A stretch of 64,000 nt of DNA. It comes from Kitasatospora sp. NBC_01266. GTDB lineage: Bacteria; Actinomycetota; Actinomycetes; Streptomycetales; Streptomycetaceae. Of this stretch, positions 11,470-18,275 are shown in pieces. The DNA lies in contig NZ_CP108458.1 in NCBI RefSeq assembly GCF_036242395.1, forward strand, positions 5,022,001-5,086,000. The letters run 5' to 3'. The notes beneath the pieces were generated by a model that was given only the letters and a program-made list of their open reading frames with translations, did no database searches and was not told where the DNA came from. Made by a program: the position numbers and the translations under genes. The first letter of the stretch is position 1. Every line of letters starts with the position of its first letter.

Positions 11470-12495
11470 GACATCTCGACGGACACCCCGAACAGCGCTG
11501 ACGCCGCCAAGCTGACCCTGCTCACCACCACCCACCGGGTGGCTCCCGGCCTGCTCAGCTGGCCCGCCTGGGAGGCGCTGCGCGCGGCGCCGCTGGTGCT
11601 GGCCGCCGATCCGGCGCACCCGCAGCTGCCCGCGCTCGCCCGGGCCGGGGTGACGGTCGAGCTGCTGGCCCGCGGCAGCGCCCCGGCGCTGGCCCGCACG
11701 CTGGTCGAGCGCGCCCCGGTGCTCTTCCTGGGCAGCCCGGACGGCGACCCGGGGCTGACCGAGGCGCTGGCCCGGATCGCGGTCGAGGAGGCGGGCCGGG
11801 CGCCGGAGATCGAGCTGCTGCCCGGCTCCTACGACCTGCCGGGGGCCCGGCTGCTCGACCTGGTCGCGGTGATGGACCGGCTGCGCTCGCCCGGCGGCTG
11901 CCCCTGGGACGCCGAGCAGACCCATGCCAGCCTGGTGAAGTACCTGGTCGAGGAGGCCTACGAGCTGGTCGAGGCGATCGAGGAGGGCGACCGGGCCACG
12001 CTTCGCGAGGAGCTGGGCGACGTGCTGCTGCAGGTCTTCTTCCACGCCCGGATCGCCGAGGAGCACCCCGAGGACCCGTTCTCCATCGACGAGGTGGCCG
12101 GGGCGATCGTCGACAAGCTGATGTACCGCCACCCGCACGTCTTCGGGGACTCCGACGCCGCCACCACCGACCAGGTGGAGGCCAACTGGGAGGAGCTGAA
12201 GGCCGCCGAGAAGCAGGACCGCGAGTCGGTCCTGGACGGTGTGCCCTCGGGGCTGCCGGCGCTGGCGTACGCGGCGAAGCTGGTCTCCCGGGTCCGCCGG
12301 GCGGGCTTCACCGGGGTACCCGACGCGCCGTACGCGCTGCCCGCCGAGCTGACCGGGCAGACGGTCGGCGCGTTGCTGCTGGCGGTGGTGCAGCGTGCCC
12401 ACGACGCCAGGGTGGACCCGGACGCGGCGCTGCGGGAGGCCGCGCGCGGTTACCGGGCCGCGGTACGGGCCGCCGAGGGGCTCGCCGCCGACTAG
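11467..12495 (+). CDS. mazG: Nucleoside triphosphate pyrophosphohydrolase MazG
   Basis: A 342-residue protein. The MazG domain (about residues 135-250) shows GGCPWDAEQTH, EEAYELVEAIE and EELGDVLLQVFFHA. The EExxE-type acidic residues bind Mg and hydrolyse (d)NTPs to monophosphates, clearing aberrant nucleotides and modulating ppGpp. The first 130 residues are a less conserved extension seen in actinobacterial MazG that resembles part of a tetrapyrrole-methylase-like fold (LLTTTHRVAPGLLSWPAWEAL). The GTG start at 11467 has no Shine-Dalgarno sequence but a TAGGTT box immediately upstream, pointing to a leaderless mRNA. It lies 16 bases after the SurA-like gene. Confidence 0.92.
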   Translation: MDISTDTPNSADAAKLTLLTTTHRVAPGLLSWPAWEALRAAPLVLAADPAHPQLPALARAGVTVELLARGSAPALARTLVERAPVLFLGSPDGDPGLTEALARIAVEEAGRAPEIELLPGSYDLPGARLLDLVAVMDRLRSPGGCPWDAEQTHASLVKYLVEEAYELVEAIEEGDRATLREELGDVLLQVFFHARIAEEHPEDPFSIDEVAGAIVDKLMYRHPHVFGDSDAATTDQVEANWEELKAAEKQDRESVLDGVPSGLPALAYAAKLVSRVRRAGFTGVPDAPYALPAELTGQTVGALLLAVVQRAHDARVDPDAALREAARGYRAAVRAAEGLAAD

Positions 12496-12537
12496 GCCCT
12501 GGCGGCGGCCCCGGTCCTTGGCGCCCGGGGCCTGGTG

Positions 12538-12954
12538 CTACGCGGGCTGCTGGTGGGCGTGCGCCTGCCGCTGCGGCGGGACGCAGGCGCCGATCGCCTC
12601 GCCCAGCGGGTCCAGCAGCTCGGCGAGGCGGTGCAGCTGGCCGGGCAGCTCGTCCATCGCGACGATCCGCTCGCCGTCGGGGCCGGCCACGCAGAACAGG
12701 TCGATCGGGCCCAGGTGCTTCTCGGTGGTGTCGACCAGGGCGGCGATGTCGCTGGGCTGGTGGATGTCGGACCTGACCCCGATCACCGGGCAGCCGGTCC
12801 GGTCCAGGGCGGCGGCCAGGTCCTCGGCCACCCCGGTCCGGGGGTCGGCGATCAGCATGCCGGCGGCGCCCGCCGCGGCGAACCGACGGGCCGGCCCGTC
12901 GCCGTCACCGCCGTTGAGTACCGCGATGACCACCACTGCCCCGGTGACTCGCAT
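12538..12954 (-). CDS. Truncated SDR-like Rossmann protein
   Basis: A 138-residue protein with ATG 12954 and a strong ribosome site (GGGAGGAG), so it is probably expressed. Its first 95 residues look like the N-terminal half of a short-chain dehydrogenase: beta strand VVVIAVL, a glycine stretch GGDGDGPARRFA where SDRs have TGxxxGIG, then GVRSDIHQPSDIAALVDTTEKHLGPIDLFCVAG. The catalytic Ser-Tyr-Lys half is missing and the remaining 40 residues are unrelated. It therefore cannot be a normal dehydrogenase. It may be a decayed SDR or a nucleotide-binding regulator. It is convergent with mazG. Confidence 0.6.
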   Translation of the reverse strand: MRVTGAVVVIAVLNGGDGDGPARRFAAAGAAGMLIADPRTGVAEDLAAALDRTGCPVIGVRSDIHQPSDIAALVDTTEKHLGPIDLFCVAGPDGERIVAMDELPGQLHRLAELLDPLGEAIGACVPPQRQAHAHQQPA

Positions 12955-13754
12955 GGCCTGCTCCTCCCTGGGGGCGCTGCCGCACTGCCGCGCCCGCCAA
13001 CCACGTATCGGAGGATCGTAGGCTTCTCCTGACCCTCCGCAACAGGGATTACCCGTCAGGTGACCAGGCTCACTCCTCCCGGGGACCGGATACCGTCAAG
13101 ACATGCCGGACCGCCCCGATTCACCGCCACTCCCGCCCTCGCCGCCCCTGTTCACCTGGGAATTCGCCGCCGACCCCTATCCGGCGTACGCCTGGCTGCG
13201 CGAGCACGCCCCGGTGCATCGGACCACCCTGCCGAGCGGGGTTGACGCCTGGCTGGTCACCCGCTACCCGGATGCCAGGCAGGCGCTGGCCGACGCCCGG
13301 CTCTCCAAGAATCCGGCCCACCACAGTGAGCAGGCGCATCGCACGGGGCGGGTGGGGATCCCGGGGGAGCGGCAGGCCGATCTGATGACGCACCTGCTGA
13401 ACATCGACCCGCCCGACCACACCCGGCTGCGCCGCCTGGTCTCCAAGGCCTTCACCCCGCGCACTGTGGCCGAGTTCGAACCCCGGGTGCAGCAGCTGAC
13501 GGACCGGTTGATCTCCGGCTTCGCGGCGCGCGGCTCGGCCGACCTGATCCACGAGTTCGCCTTCCCGCTGCCGATCTACGCGATCTGCGACCTGCTCGGG
13601 GTGCCGGCCGAGGACCAGGACGACTTCCGGGACTGGGCCGGGATGATGATCCGGCGCGGCGGCGGCCCGCGCGGCGGGGTGGCCCGCGCGGTCAAGCGGA
13701 TGCGGGCGTACCTGGCGGAGCTGATCCACCGCAAGCGGGCCGAGCCGGGCGACG

Positions 13755-13762
13755 ACCTGATC
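13755..13762. other. Left attachment-site core (inferred attL)
   Basis: ACCTGATC at the exact point where P450 homology stops. The right junction has ACCTCATC at 17347-17354 in the same reading phase. This is a candidate crossover core. The call is inferred from the break in P450 homology. Confidence 0.45.
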
Positions 13763-13790
13763 CTTGCAAGCCGTCTGACCTGCGAAAACT

Positions 13791-13833
13791 CACGGTCGAC
13801 CCTCGCTCGCAGCCCGAGCGAGGGTCGACCGTG
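13791..13833. terminator. Perfect 19-bp stem terminator at left end of the element
   Basis: CACGGTCGACCCTCGCTCG and its exact complement flank a 5-base loop (CAGCC). It sits between the P450 fragment and the convergent intact P450 and would serve both. In a circularised element it would lie right at the end of the recombinase frame. Confidence 0.85.
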
Positions 13834-13837
13834 ATCA

Positions 13838-15073
13838 TCAAGGTGATGCTGGCGTGAACTCGACCGGGAGTTCCCGCAGGCCACGCATGATCAGACCGCC
13901 GCGCCAGCGCAGCTCTGCCGGGTCCGCAGCGAGCTGGAGATCCGGCAGTCGGGTGAGCAGGCTGGAGAGCGCCACACGGCCCTCCAGGCGGGCCAGCGGG
14001 GCGCCGATGCAGTAGTGGATCCCGTGGCCGAAACCGAGGTGCGGATTGTCGGCGCGCGCGAGGTCCAGGGTGTCCGGCTGACCGAACCTGGCCGGGTCGC
14101 GGTCGGCGGCGGCGAGTACGACGAGAACTGGGTCGCCTGCCGAAACAGCCTGGCCGCCGATTTCGAGCGGCTCGGTGGCATAGCGCCAGGTGGCCAGCTC
14201 CACCGGGCCGTCGTAGCGCAGCAGTTCCTCGATCCCCGTATCGAGCAATCGGGACTCTCCATCTGCAAGGGCAGCCTGAAGGAGCGCCAGCTGGGGCGGA
14301 TTCCGAAAGAGCGCAAGTGCGCCATTGCCGATCAGATTAATGGTCGTCTCAAACCCTGCGAACAAAAGTACGAAGCACATCGCAACGGCCTCGTTCTCGG
14401 TGAGGTGCTCGCCGTGGTCGCTGGCCCGGATCAGACCGGAGATCAGGTCGTCGCCCAGGTCGGCCCGCTTGCGATGAATTAGGTCTGCCAGGTACGCACG
14501 GATGCGCTTGACAGCCCGGCCCACCCCGCCGCGCGGGCCGCCGCCGTGCCGGATCATCATGCCAGCCCAGTCGCGGAAGTCCTCCTGGTCCTCTTTCGGA
14601 ACGCCGAGGAGGTCGCAGATCGCGTAAATCGGCAAGGGGAAGGCGAACTCGTGGATCAGGTCCGCCGAACCGCGTGCGGAGAATTCCGAGAGCAGACGGT
14701 TCGCGATGCTCTGCACCTGGGGTTCAAACTCTGCAACTCGAGCCGGTGTGAACGCTTTGGAGACCAGCCGGCGCAGCCGGGTGTGGTCCGGCGGGTCGAT
14801 GTTCAGCAGATGTGTCATCAGATTGGCGCTGCGCTCGCCCGGAATTCCGGTCTTCCCCTTGGCGTGTGCCGACTCGTCGTGGTGCACCGGGTTCTTCGAG
14901 AGCCGGCCGTCGGCGAGCGCCTGGCGTGCGTCGGCGTAACGCGTCACGAGCCAGGCTTCGACGCCGCTCGGTAGCTGGGCCTTGTACACAGGTGCATGCT
15001 CACGCAGCCACGCGTACGCCGGGTAGGGGTTGGAGGCGAACCCCCAGGTGAAGAGTTCAGGCCGATCAGACAT
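13838..15073 (-). CDS. Intact cytochrome P450 carried by the inserted element
   Basis: A 411-residue soluble bacterial P450 monooxygenase, ATG 15073. All hallmarks are present: LLNIDPPDHTRLRRL, the I-helix LLFAGFETT (oxygen activation), the K-helix EELLRYDG, and the heme loop FGHGIHYCIG with the thiolate ligand at about Cys355. It matches both halves of the disrupted P450 closely along the whole length and supplies the roughly 29 residues missing there. The decamer GGATACCGTC just before the start also precedes the broken gene, so the promoter region is homologous. Its codons are less GC-biased than the chromosome's. Inference: it replaces the activity lost by insertion. Substrate and redox partners are unknown and no ferredoxin gene is adjacent. 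Confidence 0.93.
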   Translation of the reverse strand: MSDRPELFTWGFASNPYPAYAWLREHAPVYKAQLPSGVEAWLVTRYADARQALADGRLSKNPVHHDESAHAKGKTGIPGERSANLMTHLLNIDPPDHTRLRRLVSKAFTPARVAEFEPQVQSIANRLLSEFSARGSADLIHEFAFPLPIYAICDLLGVPKEDQEDFRDWAGMMIRHGGGPRGGVGRAVKRIRAYLADLIHRKRADLGDDLISGLIRASDHGEHLTENEAVAMCFVLLFAGFETTINLIGNGALALFRNPPQLALLQAALADGESRLLDTGIEELLRYDGPVELATWRYATEPLEIGGQAVSAGDPVLVVLAAADRDPARFGQPDTLDLARADNPHLGFGHGIHYCIGAPLARLEGRVALSSLLTRLPDLQLAADPAELRWRGGLIMRGLRELPVEFTPASP

Positions 15074-15296
15074 ACCTCGACGGTATCCCGCTGCCGATGT
15101 TCGGAGGCCATCAGCCCTCTGACACCCCGCGCTACCACGATGTGAGGACGTGCCAGGTCGCCGGGGAGGATCCTGTTCGGTCATTTCCCTGTACACGGTC
15201 GGCCTGACGATCCGACAGATATACTCGCCCCGAACATGGGTGACCCCGACGGCGCTGCGAACGCCCCGGGGTCCGGCCACTCGGGCAAGGAGTGAC
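15074..15296. promoter_or_regulatory. Divergent promoter region between cargo P450 and recombinase
   Basis: The two genes of the element are transcribed apart from this 223-base region. TATACT at 15220-15225 is a near-consensus -10 box about 70 bases before the recombinase start. No good -35 box is seen. The P450 side carries GGATACCGTC immediately before its ATG. Confidence 0.45.
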
Positions 15297-17858
15297 ATGG
15301 CTAATTCAACCCTGCCTGGACAGCGTGTCGCAAGCCGGGGCGCGGCGCGCCAGAAAGCTGGACTGCCGGTTCGGATCGCCATCTACGTCCGCGTCTCCAC
15401 CAGGAATCAGGTCGAAGGCTCCGGTCTGGATCAGCAGGAGAAGGATGCGAGGGCGTGGATCGAATTCTGGTTCCGCGACGTTCCTTTCGAGATCGTCGGA
15501 GTCTTCGTCGATGACGGAATCTCCGGGAAGATCGACAACCGTCGCGACCAGGTGAAGCTCAAGGCAGCGATTGCCGCAGGCGACGTCGACCTCGTCATCT
15601 CCCAGAAGCTCGACCGGTTCGGGCGCACCATGCACGATATCCAGCGCTGGGTGTGGGAGATGAACGACCAAGGGCTGCGCGTCGTCACGGCAGACGGCCG
15701 TATCGACTCGCAGAACGAGATGTTCGAGCTGGTGCTGGCGCTGCTGGCCTACATGGCGCAGCTGGAGCACGAGCTGATCTTCTCGCGGACGTTCAACGGG
15801 CGCGAAGCGAAGCTCGACGCCGGCGGCTGGGTGGCCGGACCGCCGCCGTTCGGTTTCATGCTGGAAGGGATGGGCTCGAAGGAGGGCTCCCGGATCGCCC
15901 TGTCCGAGGATGAGTGCCGAGTGCTGGCGATGGGCGCCGGGTCCATGATCGACCAGGGCATGAACTACTCCGAGACCATCGATCTCCTCAACGAGAAGGA
16001 GATGTTCACCCGCAGCGGACGGCCGTGGACGGTGGGCAACTGGATCAAGCGCATCAGTCACGAGGCGATCCTGGAGTGCTGCGTCACCTACCGGAAGAAC
16101 AACGGGTGGAAGAACGGTACGAAGCAGGACGAGGACGGCAAGGCTCTCTACGGAGAGGCCAAGCGCATTCCGATGCCGGAGGTCTTCACACCTGAGCGCC
16201 GTGAAGCGTTGAAGGACGTGATCGCCAAGCTCTCCATCGAGTCGCGTCGCGCGAACTCGGAGTATCCGCTGTCCGGCCGTATCGACGGTCACTGCGGAAA
16301 CGTCTACATCGGTGGCGGTGTCCGTGGTGGCGGTACCCGTGTCTACCGGTGCAAGGGCGTCGATGACGGTTGCGACGACGTGTACCTCGATGCGACCGAC
16401 ACCGAGAAGGCGGTGTGGGCGCAGCTGACGCCTCTCCTGAACGATCCGAAGCGGATCGAGATGCTCGCCAAGGAGTGGGTGGAGTCCCTCCCCGGGACGA
16501 AGGAGAAGCACGACGAGCGTGTGATGACGCTGCGCGCTCAGGTGGAGGCGAAGGAGGATGAGATCGCCGACATCCTCCTCATGTGTCACAAGAACAGGCT
16601 GCCGGACCGGGTGCGAGAGAAGTCCCTCTCCAAGCCCAACAGGGAGCTGATGGCTCTCCAGGCATCCCTTCAGGAGGCCGAGGCATGGCTGGAGGACTAC
16701 GAGTCGACACAGCAGGAGGCGAAGGAGATGGAGGAGTTCATCTCTTCGGCGCGCCTGCGGGTGGGGGATCTGACTCTGGCGGAGAAGTCGGAGCTGTTCG
16801 CGATGTTCGATGTCCGGGTGTCAGCCGGGAACCACCGGTTCAAGAAGCGGTCGGGTAAGCCGTGCCCGGTGACGGAGTGGCACAAGGGGACGCAGCACCC
16901 GGTGCCGGCCGACATCGACGAGGACGACTGGGTGATGGTGAAGGAGATCCTCTCGGCCTACGTGGCGAAGTCGTCGTTCACGAAGACGACGATCGACCTG
17001 CGGCTGGCCTTCAACGGCATGTTCTGCCGCCTGCGCACCGGGACGCCGTGGAACGAGATGACGGATGCGTTCGGCAACCCACAGCGGATCCGTGAGCGGC
17101 AGCTGACCTTCTTCCAGCGTGGCGCGTGGAAGGCGATCGTGGAGATGCTGAACCAGCGCGGTGGTGGGACGCCGGTGTACGTGGCTCCGACGATTCCTCC
17201 GCTGAAGATCACGGGGCGCGTGGCGCGGTCCCTGTGGGTGGTGGTCGGTGAAGAGGGGCCGGTGGAGGCCCCGGAGGCGCCCGCGAGTGTAGGGCCGAAG
17301 GATGGCCCGCATGCTGTGCTCGCCGCGAGTTTTGAGACGACTGTCAACCTCATCGGCAATGGCATGTACACGCTGATGAACCACCCGGAGCAGCGCGCCC
17401 GGCTGCAGGAGTCGCTGCGCCGCGGCGAGCGGGAGCTGCTGACCACCGCCGTCGAGGAACTTCTGCGCTACGACGGCCCGGTGGAGCTGGCCACCTGGCG
17501 GTTCGCGACCGCGCCGCTGACCATCGGCGGGGTGCACATCCCGGTCGGCGATCCGGTGCTGGTGGTGCTCGCCGCGGCCGATCGCGACCCGGCCAGGTTC
17601 GGCCAACCGGACACCCTGGACCTGGCCCGCAGGGACAATCCGCACCTCGGCTTCGGGCACGGCATCCACTACTGCATCGGCGCCCCGCTGGCCCGGTTGG
17701 AGGGGCAGGCGGCACTGGCCACCCTGCTGACCAGGCTGCCCGACCTCGACTTCGCCACCGAGCCGGCGGAACTGCGCTGGCGGGGCGGCCTGATCATGCG
17801 TGGGCTGCGTGAACTGCCGGTCTCGTTCACGCCGGAGTCCTCGGCCGGCACGTCCTGA
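15297..17858 (+). CDS. Large serine recombinase, reading in frame into the P450 C-terminal half
   Basis: ATG 15297 follows a perfect AAGGAG site. An upstream in-frame start at 15150 is unlikely. The open frame is 853 codons, of which about the first 680 belong to the recombinase. The resolvase/invertase catalytic domain has IYVRVST with nucleophile Ser34, then QKLDRFGR and AYMAQLEHELI. A recombinase domain follows (GGWVAGPPPFGF). Next come a degenerate zinc ribbon (GHCGNVYIG...YRC...GC), a coiled coil (about residues 405-490) and an extra C-terminal segment (LRLAFNGMFCRLRTGTPW, about residues 560-580) like the start of IS5-type/DUF4096 transposases. Such enzymes integrate circular DNA at attB/attP sites without a host factor. 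There is no stop before the P450 part, so a chimeric protein would be made unless translation ends otherwise. Confidence 0.92.
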   Translation: MANSTLPGQRVASRGAARQKAGLPVRIAIYVRVSTRNQVEGSGLDQQEKDARAWIEFWFRDVPFEIVGVFVDDGISGKIDNRRDQVKLKAAIAAGDVDLVISQKLDRFGRTMHDIQRWVWEMNDQGLRVVTADGRIDSQNEMFELVLALLAYMAQLEHELIFSRTFNGREAKLDAGGWVAGPPPFGFMLEGMGSKEGSRIALSEDECRVLAMGAGSMIDQGMNYSETIDLLNEKEMFTRSGRPWTVGNWIKRISHEAILECCVTYRKNNGWKNGTKQDEDGKALYGEAKRIPMPEVFTPERREALKDVIAKLSIESRRANSEYPLSGRIDGHCGNVYIGGGVRGGGTRVYRCKGVDDGCDDVYLDATDTEKAVWAQLTPLLNDPKRIEMLAKEWVESLPGTKEKHDERVMTLRAQVEAKEDEIADILLMCHKNRLPDRVREKSLSKPNRELMALQASLQEAEAWLEDYESTQQEAKEMEEFISSARLRVGDLTLAEKSELFAMFDVRVSAGNHRFKKRSGKPCPVTEWHKGTQHPVPADIDEDDWVMVKEILSAYVAKSSFTKTTIDLRLAFNGMFCRLRTGTPWNEMTDAFGNPQRIRERQLTFFQRGAWKAIVEMLNQRGGGTPVYVAPTIPPLKITGRVARSLWVVVGEEGPVEAPEAPASVGPKDGPHAVLAASFETTVNLIGNGMYTLMNHPEQRARLQESLRRGERELLTTAVEELLRYDGPVELATWRFATAPLTIGGVHIPVGDPVLVVLAAADRDPARFGQPDTLDLARRDNPHLGFGHGIHYCIGAPLARLEGQAALATLLTRLPDLDFATEPAELRWRGGLIMRGLRELPVSFTPESSAGTS
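17331..17858 (+). pseudogene. Cytochrome P450, C-terminal half, cut off by the element
   Basis: From FETTVNLIGNG onward the frame is a P450 C-terminal half with EELLRYDGPVELATW (K-helix), GDPVLVVLAAADRDP and FGHGIHYCIG (heme Cys), ending in LRELPVSFTP. It pairs with the N-terminal half at 13103-13762. The first 11 codons use TTT, ACT, CTC and AAT, unlike the high-GC codons that follow, and resemble the carried P450, so the true junction may lie near 17354-17363. It has no start of its own and is joined in frame to the recombinase. Confidence 0.88.
17347..17354. other. Right attachment-site core (inferred attR)
   Basis: ACCTCATC, matching ACCTGATC at the left junction in 7 of 8 bases and in the same codon phase (Asn/Asp-Leu-Ile). 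Confidence 0.4.
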
Positions 17859-17912
17859 CGGTGCGTTGATCTGCTGATCTGTTGATATCTCAGCTTGCCG
17901 CGACCGGCTGAC

Positions 17913-17939
17913 GGCGTGTCGGAAGTGTTCCGACACGCC
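17913..17939 (+). terminator. Terminator after the P450 C-terminal half
   Basis: A perfect 12-base stem (GGCGTGTCGGAA / TTCCGACACGCC) with a 3-base loop, 55 bases past the stop codon. Confidence 0.7.
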
Positions 17940-18090
17940 TGATCTGAACAGGCATCAATGCGGACAAACCTGATCGGTTAGTAGGCGATCTGCCACTTGT
18001 CGTAATTCTCGTGTGATGTACGCGATATGAGCTTGTGATTGGTCCGTCAATCTGCCTACCCTCCCAGGAGTTCGCAGCTGCGAACCCCGC

Positions 18091-18256
18091 GTGCGGTACG
18101 CCGAATCCTGCCCACCGCGCTGCCGGGACACCCGACCTACTCGGGGCAGGGGCGGGGGACCCAGGATTTTCTGCCGTCTCCCACGGCTAGGGGTGAAGCC
18201 GCGTCAGCGGCCGGGCCGACCTCACGGGCCCGAACCCGACAGCTCACCTCGCAGGC
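18091..18256 (+). ncRNA. c-di-AMP (ydaO/yuaA-type) riboswitch upstream of rpf
   Basis: The leader contains the conserved blocks of the actinobacterial ydaO class in order: GCCGAATCCTGCC, GGGGCAGGGGCGGGGGACCC, GGGGTGAAGCCG, GGCCGGGCCGACC, and CCGAACCCGACAGCTCACCTCG just before the ribosome site of the rpf gene. This riboswitch class binds c-di-AMP and typically turns off cell-wall hydrolase genes. Identified from sequence blocks and context, with no covariance search. Confidence 0.88.
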
Positions 18257-18275
18257 GTGCGGAGAGGGACAGTTC

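Larger units (their letters stand above)
13103..13834 (+). pseudogene. Cytochrome P450, N-terminal half, disrupted by the recombinase element
   Basis: ATG 13103. The first 220 codons (13103-13762) encode a clear bacterial P450 N-terminal half (DPYPAYAWLREHAPVH, LLNIDPPDHTRLRRLVSKAF, EFAFPLPIYAICDLLGVP). It is nearly collinear with the intact P450 at 13838-15073. After GDDLI the frame enters foreign sequence and ends 23 codons later at 13834. The I-helix (AGxET), ExxR and heme-Cys regions are gone, so this fragment cannot be a working P450. The matching C-terminal half lies at 17331-17858. Upstream, GGATACCGTC precedes the start, and the same decamer precedes the intact P450. The foreign tail overlaps a perfect hairpin at 13791-13833. 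Confidence 0.9.
13763..17354. mobile_element. Serine-recombinase element inserted in a P450 gene and carrying an intact P450
   Basis: About 3.6 kb separate the two halves of one P450 gene. The insert holds only two genes, a complete P450 (minus strand) and a large serine recombinase (plus strand), plus a perfect terminator at the left end. Bases near each end contain an imperfect inverted motif: AAAACTCACGG at 13785-13795 and CCGCGAGTTTT at 17323-17333. Base composition inside is visibly less GC-rich, and codons such as TTT, AAT and ACG are commoner than in flanking genes, which indicates transfer. About 29 codons of the target P450 are absent at the junctions, so simple excision would not rebuild it. 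Right boundary placement is uncertain by about 30 bases. Confidence 0.85.
17859..18275. other. Intergenic region holding the P450 terminator and rpf leader
   Basis: The left part carries a terminator hairpin (17913-17939) and an AT-richer stretch (17940-18060) likely to hold the rpf promoter, where I cannot fix -35/-10 boxes. The right part is the c-di-AMP riboswitch. Confidence 0.6.

Noticed and set aside
15150-15296. N-terminal extension of the recombinase from 15150
   Set aside because: The ATG at 15297 has a perfect AAGGAG site, and the extension lacks conservation features and overlaps the promoter region.
15306-16589. 427-aa open frame on the minus strand across the recombinase
   Set aside because: It is opposite the recombinase, has no domain or ribosome site, and its composition follows from the GC-rich coding strand.
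15297-17858. A functional recombinase-P450 fusion enzyme
   Set aside because: The P450 part is only the C-terminal half, without the substrate-binding N-half and without a complete I-helix, so it cannot be an active monooxygenase. It is better read as a result of insertion.
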